27,267 nt of DNA from an uncultured Clostridia bacterium. GTDB lineage: Bacteria; Bacillota; Clostridia; TANB77; CAG-465. Where the stretch lies: the NCBI GenBank assembly GCA_948562205.1, contig CAOYAN010000026.1, positions 1 through 27,267 on the forward strand, in the 5' to 3' direction. Positions 8,930 through 15,691 of the stretch are shown here, piece after piece. The notes under the pieces were generated by a model. It had not been told where the DNA came from and did not search any database. It saw only the letters and a program-made list of their open reading frames with translations. Made by a program: the position numbers and the translations under genes. Each line of letters opens with the position of its first letter. Position 1 is the stretch's first letter.

Positions 8930-8962
8930 TTACGGTGCATCCCGCGAATTATATGTACGCAT
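8930..8962 (-). CDS. Mini-ORF, MRTYNSRDAP
   Basis: Ten codons from an ATG with GGAGG 10 nt upstream, ending TAA. The order M-R, Y, R-D, P matches the MRYARDKP octapeptides, so it looks like a diverged member. An overlapping frame begins with an ATG at 8940, 8 nt before this stop, and reads MHRKKHKKKRTSSESK and onward into the terminator. It has no ribosome site of its own but could be reached by re-initiation. Confidence 0.35.
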   Translation of the reverse strand: MRTYNSRDAP

Positions 8963-9052
8963 AGTCTATGATCCTCCAGTGGACGGGGCCAGCTGCCCCA
9001 ATCCTAAAATTTCATATTGTCACATGTCGCTGCTTTTTTGGATATAATACCT

Positions 9053-9079
9053 TTACGGCTTATCCCGTGCATACCGCAT
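9053..9079 (-). CDS. Mini-ORF, MRYARDKP
   Basis: Eight codons and TAA, with AAGGAGG 8 nt upstream. It encodes exactly the same peptide as the copies at 9351 and 9450, but uses CGG for the first Arg and CCG for Pro where those use CGA and CCC. Both differences are synonymous. The surrounding sequence has diverged much more, which favours selection on the peptide. Confidence 0.45.
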   Translation of the reverse strand: MRYARDKP

Positions 9080-9117
9080 TGCACATACCTCCTTGTATAG
9101 ATTACGACCCTTGTCGC

Positions 9118-9162
9118 TTATTTGTACAGCTTCCCCTGGTGTGGAAAGTGGCCCTTTGCCAT
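9118..9162 (-). CDS. Mini-ORF, MAKGHFPHQGKLYK
   Basis: Fourteen codons ending TAA, preceded by GGGAGAG 7 nt before the ATG. Its opening M-A-K-G-H resembles the M-G-R-G-H of the first mini-ORF (9623-9673). Both are basic, and each is followed downstream by MRYARDKP-type frames, as if a two-part module had been duplicated. Confidence 0.3.
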   Translation of the reverse strand: MAKGHFPHQGKLYK

Positions 9163-9350
9163 CGATCGACTCTCCCAAAGCGTTTTGCTGGATCTTTCTT
9201 GAGGAACAAAGTCGTACACTTAGGTACTAGTTTGTTTTTATCCTAAACAAGAAGTATCCACGTATTGGTGGACTGAAAAGCCCGTGAGATTTTTTCCCCT
9301 GAAGCGGTACAACATTTTACTTCTATTTTTTTGGTTGTGGTGTAACGCCC

Positions 9351-9377
9351 TTAGGGCTTATCCCGTGCATATCGCAT
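9351..9377 (-). CDS. Mini-ORF, MRYARDKP (tandem copy 1)
   Basis: Eight codons and TAA, with AAGGAGG 7 nt before the ATG; lies within the 99-bp repeat. The ATG sits in the loop of a GTGCA/TGCAC hairpin, and a GCCC-TAA-GGGC hairpin overlaps the stop codon. Confidence 0.45.
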   Translation of the reverse strand: MRYARDKP

Positions 9378-9449
9378 TGCACTACCTCCTTATAGATTAC
9401 GACCTATGTCGCTGGTATTATTTCTATTTTGGGTTGTGGTGTAACGCCC

Positions 9450-9476
9450 TTAGGGCTTATCCCGTGCATATCGCAT
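9450..9476 (-). CDS. Mini-ORF, MRYARDKP (tandem copy 2)
   Basis: Identical in sequence and context to the frame at 9351-9377, being the same position of the second 99-bp repeat. Confidence 0.45.
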   Translation of the reverse strand: MRYARDKP

Positions 9477-9548
9477 TGCACTACCTCCTTATAGATTACG
9501 ACCTATGTCGCTGGTATTATTTCTATTTTGGGTTGTGGTGTAACGCTC

Positions 9549-9575
9549 TTAGGGCTTATCCCGTGCATGCTGCAT
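9549..9575 (-). CDS. Mini-ORF, MQHARDKP
   Basis: Eight codons and TAA, with GGGAGG upstream of the ATG. Six of eight residues match MRYARDKP; it lies in the partial third repeat, whose upstream half is different sequence. Confidence 0.4.
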   Translation of the reverse strand: MQHARDKP

Positions 9576-9622
9576 TTTATACCTCCCTGCGTAACTGCAC
9601 TCCTGGCACTCCGGCGCCGCGA

Positions 9623-9673
9623 TCAATTATTTTTTTTGGCTACATAAGTTTTACTCGGATGTCCTCTACCCAT
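9623..9673 (-). CDS. First mini-ORF of the unit, MGRGHPSKTYVAKKNN
   Basis: Sixteen codons ending TGA, with a strong GAAGGAGG site 6 nt before the ATG and about 40 nt from the predicted transcription start. It is strongly basic. It has the best initiation context of the unit, and could be a leader peptide. Confidence 0.4.
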   Translation of the reverse strand: MGRGHPSKTYVAKKNN

Positions 9674-9721
9674 AATGTCCTCCTTCAAATTTTTTTAGGA
9701 TTGTTTTCTTGTTACGCAAAT

Positions 9722-9750
9722 AGTATATCATACAAAATTAATTATGTCAA
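9722..9750 (-). promoter_or_regulatory. Consensus extended -10 promoter of the mini-ORF unit
   Basis: On the minus strand TTGACA (9745-9750), a 17-bp spacer ending TGA, and TATACT (9722-9727). Start of transcription expected near 9715. Confidence 0.9.
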
Positions 9751-9854
9751 CACTTTTTGTAAACTTTTTTGATATTTTTAAAAAAAATGTATAAATAAGT
9801 ATAATTTATAGGCTTTAAATAGCAATATATATGCTTTTTAGAATACATAAAATA

Positions 9855-9886
9855 ATGGTGCCATCTACATTTGTAGTAGGCACCAT
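9855..9886 (-). terminator. Hairpin terminator of the small membrane protein gene
   Basis: ATGGTGCC / GGCACCAT (8 bp) extended inside by CTAC / GTAG, 11 bases past the stop of the minus-strand gene; on the minus strand it is followed by a moderate T-rich tract (TATTTTATG). Confidence 0.7.
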
Positions 9887-9897
9887 ATAAATTAATA

Positions 9898-10284
9898 TTA
9901 ATTTGCTACTCTTTTAAGAGCTTTCTTTTCAGTCTTTAAGTAGGTAAGCATAAAAGCATATATAAGCTGAATAACTGCTATAAATACATAGGAAAGTACT
10001 AAAATTCTTCCGCAGTCAGCACAAGCAATAAGGAACATATCATCACCATAAACAGAAAAGTGGCGGACAGTCCAGTTTGCAAGTTCAGGTATGGCAGAAA
10101 GAAATGATTTTGCAAACGATGTAAGAAGAATTTGTCCAGGATAAGCTAATACGGGAAAGCACATACAAGAAAGACATATAGCCATCCAACCGCACCAAAC
10201 AATACTATTCCACTGAGCCTTTTGAAAATTTATCCATCTTTTAAGGACACTTTTTTTAGCTTTCTTACTGATTCTTTTTTTCAT
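9898..10284 (-). CDS. Small two-helix membrane protein, function unknown
   Basis: 128 residues with AAGGAG upstream. It has a very basic start (MKKRISKKAKKSVLKRW), a hydrophobic segment at about 28-47 (rich in C and W), an amphipathic middle, a second segment at about 83-115 containing CADCGR, and a basic tail. No family is recognised. Its codon use (GCG, CGG, TGC, CTG) is clearly richer in G+C than the housekeeping genes on either side, like the neighbouring mini-ORF unit and the gene at 17153, which suggests acquired DNA. It has its own consensus promoter and terminator. Confidence 0.7.
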   Translation of the reverse strand: MKKRISKKAKKSVLKRWINFQKAQWNSIVWCGWMAICLSCMCFPVLAYPGQILLTSFAKSFLSAIPELANWTVRHFSVYGDDMFLIACADCGRILVLSYVFIAVIQLIYAFMLTYLKTEKKALKRVAN

Positions 10285-10333
10285 TTTTTCTCTCCTTATA
10301 AATTTTTTTAAGGTTTAATTGTTTTGTTAAATA

Positions 10334-10362
10334 AGTATAGCATAAAATTAAAATTATGTCAA
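10334..10362 (-). promoter_or_regulatory. Consensus extended -10 promoter
   Basis: On the minus strand TTGACA (10357-10362), 17-bp spacer ending TGC, TATACT (10334-10339), driving the small membrane protein. It is closely similar along its whole length to the promoter at 9722-9750. Confidence 0.9.
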
Positions 10363-10430
10363 TTTATTTTGCTACAATTTAATATATAGTATTTTACTTT
10401 TTTCATTCTTTTTAAATTTAACTTTGTTTA

Positions 10431-10458
10431 TTGAAAATATTTTAAAATATGATATAAT
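10431..10458 (+). promoter_or_regulatory. Promoter of the ftsY operon
   Basis: TTGAAA (10431-10436), 16-bp spacer ending TGA, TATAAT (10453-10458); the start falls about 20 nt before the ftsY ATG. Confidence 0.8.
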
Positions 10459-10483
10459 TAAGTCGTAGAAATAGGAGGATATA

Positions 10484-11392
10484 ATGATTTTTTCAAAATT
10501 AAAAGAAAACTTAAAAAAAACAAAAGAAGCATTAGATATAAAAATTAGTAATGTATTTACTAGTTCAAAAGATATAAATGAAATTATAGATGAAATAGAA
10601 GAAACACTTATATTATCAGATGTAGGTTTTAATACAAGTACAAAAATATGTGATAATTTAAGAGCAGGACTAAAAAAACAACTTGATAAAAGTGAAAATG
10701 GAATAAAGGAATTATTAAGAAAAGAAATGGCAGAGATTTTAGAATCTGCATCTTTAGACGAATATGATAGTATTAATTCAAATGAAAAACAAGTAATACT
10801 TGTTGTTGGCGTAAATGGTGTAGGTAAGACTACATCAATTGGAAAGCTTACAAAACTGTATAAAAATAGTGGTAAAAGAGTACTTCTTGCAGCTGCGGAT
10901 ACATTTAGAGCAGGGGCAATAGAACAACTAGATATTTGGGCTAAACGTTCAAATGTAGATATTTGTTTAGGTAAAGATATGCAAGAGCCAGCATCAGTAA
11001 TATTTGATGCTACTAAAAAATTTCAAGAAGGTAACTATGATATTTTAATTTGTGATACAGCAGGACGTCTTCATAATAAAAAGAATTTAATGGATGAATT
11101 AGGAAAAATGAAAAGGATAATAGATAAAAATTTACCTAATATAAGAAAAGAAGTATTAATGGTACTTGATAGTACTACAGGACAAAATGGAGCAATTCAA
11201 GCTAAAAACTTTTTTGAAAAAACCGATGTAAATGGAATTATTTTAACAAAACTTGACTCAACAGCAAAAGGTGGTGTTGTATTTAGCATTGTTGATGAAT
11301 TAAACATACCTATAAAATATGTAGGTGTTGGAGAAGGAATTGATGATTTAGAAATTTTTGATGCTAAATCTTTTGTAGATGCAATTGTATAA
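10484..11392 (+). CDS. ftsY: Signal recognition particle receptor FtsY
   Basis: 302 residues, the compact NG-only form without the long acidic A domain of enterobacteria. The N domain is about residues 1-95. The G domain shows the P-loop GVNGVGKTT (109-117), AADTFRAGA (137-145), DTAGRLH (191-197), TKLDSTAKGG (255-264) and the closing GVGEGIDDLEIF. It is the GTPase that docks ribosome-SRP complexes at the membrane for co-translational insertion. A TAGGAGG site precedes the ATG. It is the first gene of a run in which every following gap is short (36, -1, 9 and 16 nt), so co-transcription through ruvC is likely. Confidence 0.97.
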   Translation: MIFSKLKENLKKTKEALDIKISNVFTSSKDINEIIDEIEETLILSDVGFNTSTKICDNLRAGLKKQLDKSENGIKELLRKEMAEILESASLDEYDSINSNEKQVILVVGVNGVGKTTSIGKLTKLYKNSGKRVLLAAADTFRAGAIEQLDIWAKRSNVDICLGKDMQEPASVIFDATKKFQEGNYDILICDTAGRLHNKKNLMDELGKMKRIIDKNLPNIRKEVLMVLDSTTGQNGAIQAKNFFEKTDVNGIILTKLDSTAKGGVVFSIVDELNIPIKYVGVGEGIDDLEIFDAKSFVDAIV

Positions 11393-11428
11393 ATTATGTA
11401 GCATATAATGTAAATAGGAGTTGAGATT

Positions 11429-12343
11429 ATGGAAAATAAATATATGGGGCTTGAGAGAATAATAAAAAAAGAAAACATAAGATATAATGAAGATATGAAA
11501 AATCATACAACTATGAAAGTTGGTGGACCTTGTGATTGTTTAGTAATGCCAGAGAGCATTGAAGAAATAGAAAAGTTAGTAAAATATGCAAAAGAAAATA
11601 ATATTAAATATTATATTATAGGTAATGGAAGTAATTTACTTGTACTAGATGAGGGAATAAGAGGACTTGTTATAAAAATTGCAAATAAATTTTGTAATGT
11701 AGAAGTAAAAGATAATATTATAATAGCAGAGTCTGGTGTAAGCATGCCAAAACTTGCTCAAATAGCAAAGAAAAATGTATTATCAGGTCTTGAATTTGCA
11801 TGTGGTATTCCTGGAACTGTTGGAGGATGCGTTAGTATGAATGCAGGTGCTTATGGTTCTGAAATGGTAAATGTTGTAGATGAGGTAGTATATATAGATG
11901 ATATGGGAAATATTAACACTATGCTTGGAGAAGATATGGATTTTTCATATAGACATAGTATATTTTCTGATAATCAAGACTACATTATACTTTCTGTAAA
12001 GTTTAGATTAGAGCATGGAAATTTAGATAATATAACTAAATTAATGAATGAAAATACAACTGCTAGACGTACAAAACAACCACTTGAATATCCAAATTTT
12101 GGTAGTGTATTTAAAAGGCCAGAGGGATACTTTGTTGGAAAACTTGTATCAGATAGTGGACTTAGAGGAAAAACAATAGGTGGAGCTCAAGTATCAACTA
12201 AGCATACAGGTTTTATGGTAAATATAGGCGGTGCAACATGCAAAGATGTATTAGAATTAATAAAATATGTACAAGATACAGTTTATGAAAAATTTGGTGT
12301 ATATTTAAATACAGAAGTAAAAATTATTGGAGGAGAAAAATAA
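11429..12343 (+). CDS. murB: UDP-N-acetylenolpyruvoylglucosamine reductase
   Basis: 304 residues; reduces UDP-GlcNAc-enolpyruvate to UDP-MurNAc with NADPH and FAD in peptidoglycan precursor synthesis. Visible features are TTMKVGGP (28-34), the FAD-binding GNGSNLL (65-71), GIPGTVGGCVSMNAGAYG (126-143), YRHS with R175, PNFGSVFKRP carrying the proton-donor Ser226, and the catalytic Glu296 in LNTEVKIIG. The lack of the extra Tyr loop marks it as a type II MurB. Its stop overlaps the next ATG (TAATG), so translation is coupled to yvcK. Confidence 0.97.
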   Translation: MENKYMGLERIIKKENIRYNEDMKNHTTMKVGGPCDCLVMPESIEEIEKLVKYAKENNIKYYIIGNGSNLLVLDEGIRGLVIKIANKFCNVEVKDNIIIAESGVSMPKLAQIAKKNVLSGLEFACGIPGTVGGCVSMNAGAYGSEMVNVVDEVVYIDDMGNINTMLGEDMDFSYRHSIFSDNQDYIILSVKFRLEHGNLDNITKLMNENTTARRTKQPLEYPNFGSVFKRPEGYFVGKLVSDSGLRGKTIGGAQVSTKHTGFMVNIGGATCKDVLELIKYVQDTVYEKFGVYLNTEVKIIGGEK

Positions 12344-13845
12344 TGAAAACAATTTTAGAATGGTTAAAACCAGGTGCTAGAGTAAAAAGATATATAGCGG
12401 TGCAAATACTTTCAATTGGGCTTTTTATATTTTGTATTGTGACATTAAAGTCAACGTATGATTTATCTATGAAGATGCTTATTGCATATATAGCTCTTAT
12501 AACTATATCAATATTTGGTATAATATTTTCTTTTATACTAGCACAAAAAAATATACTTTTTGTATCACTTAAAAATATTTCAAGAAAAAATAAAAGTGTA
12601 AGAGTAAAAAAATTATTATATGGGGATCCTGAACTTAAAAAAGGACCAAAAATTGTAGTAATAGGTGGTGGAAGTGGACTTCCAAATTTATTAAAAGGAC
12701 TAAAGGAATATACATCAAATATTACGGCGATAGTTAATGTATCACAAGACGATTCAACTATTACTTCTGTAATGTCAGGCGTAGAAGAATTAACACCTGG
12801 GGATATTAGAAAGTGTATATCTGCACTTTCAACATCGGAGACTGATTTTGGTAAACTTCTAACTTATCAAAGTAGAGAGGATAAAATTAATAATAATTAT
12901 TCTATTGGAAATTCAATAATAACAGCATTAACAGAAATTACAGGAAGTTTTCCAAAAGCAATATATAAATTATCTGAGATATTTAATATGCAAGGAAAAA
13001 TATATCCAGTTACAACAGATGAACTAATTCTTTGCGCTGGATTAGAGGATGGAGAAGTTGTTGTAGGTAAAGAGAATATAACTGATAGAGTTAGAGAGAC
13101 AAGAAGTAAAATAAAACAAATATTTTTAAAAGATGGTAGTGTTAAAACTCTACCAGATGTTATAGAAGCAATAAGAAATGCAAATGTAATTGTACTAGGA
13201 CCTGGAGCACTATATACATCTGTTGCATCTAATTTCTTGCTTGAAGATGTGTCAAAAGCAATTATAAAATCAAAGGCAAAGAAAGTATATATAGCAAATA
13301 TAATGAATCAACCAGGACAAACTGATGGATATACACTTGCAAGATATATAAATGAAGTAGAAAGATATATAGGAAAGCATGTACTAGATTATGCAATAGT
13401 AAATAATGGTGAAATAACTTCTGAGATGATAAAAGACTTTAATCAAGAAAATTCTACACCAGTTAAAATTGATTTAGAAAATATTCAAAACAGAGCTATA
13501 TCTGTTGTACAAGAAGATTTAGTTCTAACAGCTAAAAATGCTATTATACATGATAGTGAAAGACTTGCAGAAATAATAATGGCTATTACTAAATCTAAAA
13601 AAATTGGTGATTTAAATATAGTAAAAATTAAAAAGAAACATATGCAAAATGAAAAAATAATGACAGGGAAAAGTAATATTTCTAATATGATAAAAAGTGT
13701 ACAAGCTAACAAATCAAAAAACAAAAATCAAGATATAAATGTAAAATCTAAAAAAAAGAAAACAAATACAAATAAAGAAGTAAAAATTAGTGCAAAGTCA
13801 GATGCTACAATAGACAAAATAAAGAAAAAGATATCAAAGGAGTAG
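12343..13845 (+). CDS. yvcK: YvcK/CofD-like protein (gluconeogenesis/morphogenesis factor) with membrane anchor and lysine-rich tail
   Basis: 500 residues. Two N-terminal hydrophobic segments (about 17-34 and 46-67) precede the YvcK/CofD-like domain (about 100-430) with IGGGSGLPNLLKGLK (107-121), TPGDIRKCISALS (151-163) and NVIVLGPGALYTSV. YvcK of B. subtilis binds UDP-sugars and supports cell shape and wall synthesis under gluconeogenic growth. The nucleotide-contact stretch here reads SQDDSTITSVMSG where family members usually have a DDGGSSGRLR-like sequence, so ligand contacts may differ. The last 70 residues are lysine-rich and low in complexity. The usual rapZ and whiA partners are absent from this locus. 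Confidence 0.9.
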   Translation: MKTILEWLKPGARVKRYIAVQILSIGLFIFCIVTLKSTYDLSMKMLIAYIALITISIFGIIFSFILAQKNILFVSLKNISRKNKSVRVKKLLYGDPELKKGPKIVVIGGGSGLPNLLKGLKEYTSNITAIVNVSQDDSTITSVMSGVEELTPGDIRKCISALSTSETDFGKLLTYQSREDKINNNYSIGNSIITALTEITGSFPKAIYKLSEIFNMQGKIYPVTTDELILCAGLEDGEVVVGKENITDRVRETRSKIKQIFLKDGSVKTLPDVIEAIRNANVIVLGPGALYTSVASNFLLEDVSKAIIKSKAKKVYIANIMNQPGQTDGYTLARYINEVERYIGKHVLDYAIVNNGEITSEMIKDFNQENSTPVKIDLENIQNRAISVVQEDLVLTAKNAIIHDSERLAEIIMAITKSKKIGDLNIVKIKKKHMQNEKIMTGKSNISNMIKSVQANKSKNKNQDINVKSKKKKTNTNKEVKISAKSDATIDKIKKKISKE

Positions 13846-13854
13846 GTGTAGTTT

Positions 13855-15675
13855 ATGTATAGATACAAAAGAGGAGTAAATAGTTTAGATAAGGCTAAAC
13901 AGATTGAGTATTCTTTTTCTGATAATGTAAGAACTTGCTTTTCAATGTCAGGTCTTTTAGAATTTAGAAAACCATATAATGGAATGTATATTAAAAATGG
14001 AAAAGTAATGCTTGCTCAGCTAGTTGAGAAAATAGAACTAAAAGATAAGGTATACAAAATGACAGAACTTACAACTTCTGTTCAAAATGTATCTTGTGAA
14101 GAATATATAACTAGCATTGATTTAGAAAAGAATATTTTTTCATATAATGTTGGAGATATTTCATATACAAAAAAACTTGCATTTGATAATAAATCTGATA
14201 TTTTATGTATTGAGTATGTAATAAAAAATAGTGATAGGACAAATGCTAGATTTAAAGTAATACCAATAATAACATATAGAGATTTTCATAATATGAAAAA
14301 TTCTTCTATGTTAAAATTTAATCAAAGAAAAATAGAAGATGGAACTGTTATTAGTCTTAGTATAATAAATCAAGAAAATATTATTTTAAAATCTAAGGAA
14401 ATGAGTTGGACTAAAGAACCACAAAGTCTTACTAATGTAAAACATGAATATATAAATGAAGATTTAACAAAAGAAATTTATACAGAAGATTTGGCACTTT
14501 GTGGAGAGTTTGAGACAATTGTAAAAGGTTTAGAGACAAAAGTTATAAGGCTATACATATCTAGTAGCGAAATAGATGTAAACAATATATCTGCAGAAGA
14601 TATATTTTATGAAAATGAAAGAAAAAATGAGCAAGTAGTTTTAGGAATAGATGAAAATTTTGTAGAACTTAGGGAACTTGCTAAGTCTATTAATAATCTT
14701 GATATGGAAGATATACTTATACCATATCTTCCATATAGAAAAGATTATGATGATATATTCGATGTAGAAAAAAGAAAAGAAAATATACGTGATTTAAAAA
14801 GAGATCTTAAAGATTTAACAGACATAGTAAGAGCAATTGAGGGACAGTATATTTCTTTTGGTAAATATAATGAGGCAAAGAGAACTTTAAGTAAAATATA
14901 TAAGTATATAAAAGCTTATGAAGATTTTGATATAAAAGAGATAGAAGATTATAAAAAATATGTATTGCTTAAACTTTGGTATATAGAAAGTGTAAACAGA
15001 ATGTTACAAAAAGAAAATAAGATAGATTTGTATCTTGAATCTGTAAAAGAAATTATATATTCCCTAATAACTAAAGAGGCAAAGGAAAATTTACTTGATG
15101 AAATAGAGATAGTTGCACTCTTATACAATGCTATAAAAATATATGTTAATATGCTAAATTGGATAGGCTGTGAAGATCCTAATATGGAAGCTGAAGAAAA
15201 ATATTTACATGATTTAATAATAAATAAGTTTTGGTGTGAAGATAAAAGAATAATGAAGAAGAATTTAAATGATACAGATCCTTGTGCAAATATCGAGATG
15301 ATTTATACTTTAAGTTTATCTTATCCATGTATTGTAGATACTATGCCAATTAAATTACTTGATACTATATTTAAAGAATTATACACACCATATGGTCTTC
15401 GTGTAATATCAAAGAATAGTAGTAAAAATGCAGGACTTATATATCCAAAATATATGGCTCATTTTGTTAAGGCTAATTTAAGACAAAATGGTGTGACACG
15501 AGCTTCTCAAAAAATTGCATATAACCTTGTAAAAGAGCTATTACAAGATGTTGGTAAATATGTTAATGGTGGAATAAAGAAGGTATATAATGAAAAGGGT
15601 ATAAACATAGATAGTGTAGCATATGATTTACTTACTAATGCTGAAATGATAAGACTATATAATATGTTAACATGA
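13855..15675 (+). CDS. Glycogen-debranching-enzyme-like protein, divergent
   Basis: 606 residues, 9 nt after yvcK. The N-terminal ~280 residues look like the beta-sandwich domain of bacterial GDE proteins. The C-terminal part is helical and retains the (alpha/alpha)6-type motif IYTLSLSYPC...LLDTIFKELYTPYGLRVIS (about 480-520), which matches amylo-alpha-1,6-glucosidase C-termini. The usual downstream motifs around the active site (a Q-G-T-V-W-like box and acidic catalytic residues) are not evident: the corresponding stretch reads GLIYPKYMAHFVKANLRQNG. Catalysis is therefore doubtful, and a structural or polysaccharide-binding role is possible. The stop codon is TGA, which shows that UGA terminates in this genome. 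Assigned by motif resemblance only. Confidence 0.6.
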   Translation: MYRYKRGVNSLDKAKQIEYSFSDNVRTCFSMSGLLEFRKPYNGMYIKNGKVMLAQLVEKIELKDKVYKMTELTTSVQNVSCEEYITSIDLEKNIFSYNVGDISYTKKLAFDNKSDILCIEYVIKNSDRTNARFKVIPIITYRDFHNMKNSSMLKFNQRKIEDGTVISLSIINQENIILKSKEMSWTKEPQSLTNVKHEYINEDLTKEIYTEDLALCGEFETIVKGLETKVIRLYISSSEIDVNNISAEDIFYENERKNEQVVLGIDENFVELRELAKSINNLDMEDILIPYLPYRKDYDDIFDVEKRKENIRDLKRDLKDLTDIVRAIEGQYISFGKYNEAKRTLSKIYKYIKAYEDFDIKEIEDYKKYVLLKLWYIESVNRMLQKENKIDLYLESVKEIIYSLITKEAKENLLDEIEIVALLYNAIKIYVNMLNWIGCEDPNMEAEEKYLHDLIINKFWCEDKRIMKKNLNDTDPCANIEMIYTLSLSYPCIVDTMPIKLLDTIFKELYTPYGLRVISKNSSKNAGLIYPKYMAHFVKANLRQNGVTRASQKIAYNLVKELLQDVGKYVNGGIKKVYNEKGINIDSVAYDLLTNAEMIRLYNMLT

Positions 15676-15691
15676 GAGTAGAGGTTAAATT

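Larger units (their letters stand above)
9333..9530. repeat. Two perfect 99-bp tandem repeats with a partial third copy
   Basis: Bases 9333-9431 and 9432-9530 appear identical. A third copy starts at 9531 and matches for about 38 bases with one mismatch before diverging. Each full unit carries one minus-strand AAGGAGG-ATG-octapeptide-stop. Identity over 99 bp suggests very recent duplication or ongoing copy-number change. Since 99 is divisible by 3, the plus strand shows a spurious repetitive open frame here. Confidence 0.95.
8857..9716 (-). other. G+C-rich minus-strand transcription unit with an array of mini-ORFs (possible peptide array or large structured RNA)
   Basis: About 860 bases without any conventional gene, visibly richer in G+C than the flanking DNA. 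It is bounded on the minus strand by a consensus promoter (9722-9750) and a strong terminator (8857-8876). Read on the minus strand it contains, in order, mini-ORFs at 9623-9673, 9549-9575, 9450-9476, 9351-9377, 9118-9162, 9053-9079 and 8930-8962, most preceded by GGAGG-type sites. A recurring layout is a small hairpin GCGAC-N4-GTCGT, then AATCTAT, AAGGAGG, and a second hairpin GTGCA...TGCAC whose loop holds the ATG. A GC-rich hairpin GGGGC-agctg-GCCCC lies near 8985-8999. I know no family that matches. High G+C in an AT-rich genome fits a structured RNA; synonymous variation between copies fits translated peptides. Confidence 0.6.

Noticed and set aside
8599..8940. 113-codon minus-strand open frame
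   Set aside because: It runs through two terminator hairpins and deep into the antisense of the TPM-like gene. Only its first ~20 codons, overlapping the MRTYNSRDAP frame, are worth mentioning.
9333..9580. CRISPR array
   Set aside because: The 99-bp units are contiguous and identical throughout, with no short repeat/variable spacer pattern and no cas genes.
9284..9772. 162-codon plus-strand open frame with repeated WCNALRAYPVH segments, and the 92-codon frame at 8968-9246
   Set aside because: They have no ribosome sites, lie antisense to the minus-strand unit with its own promoter and terminator, and the repetition only reflects the 99-bp tandem repeat being divisible by three.
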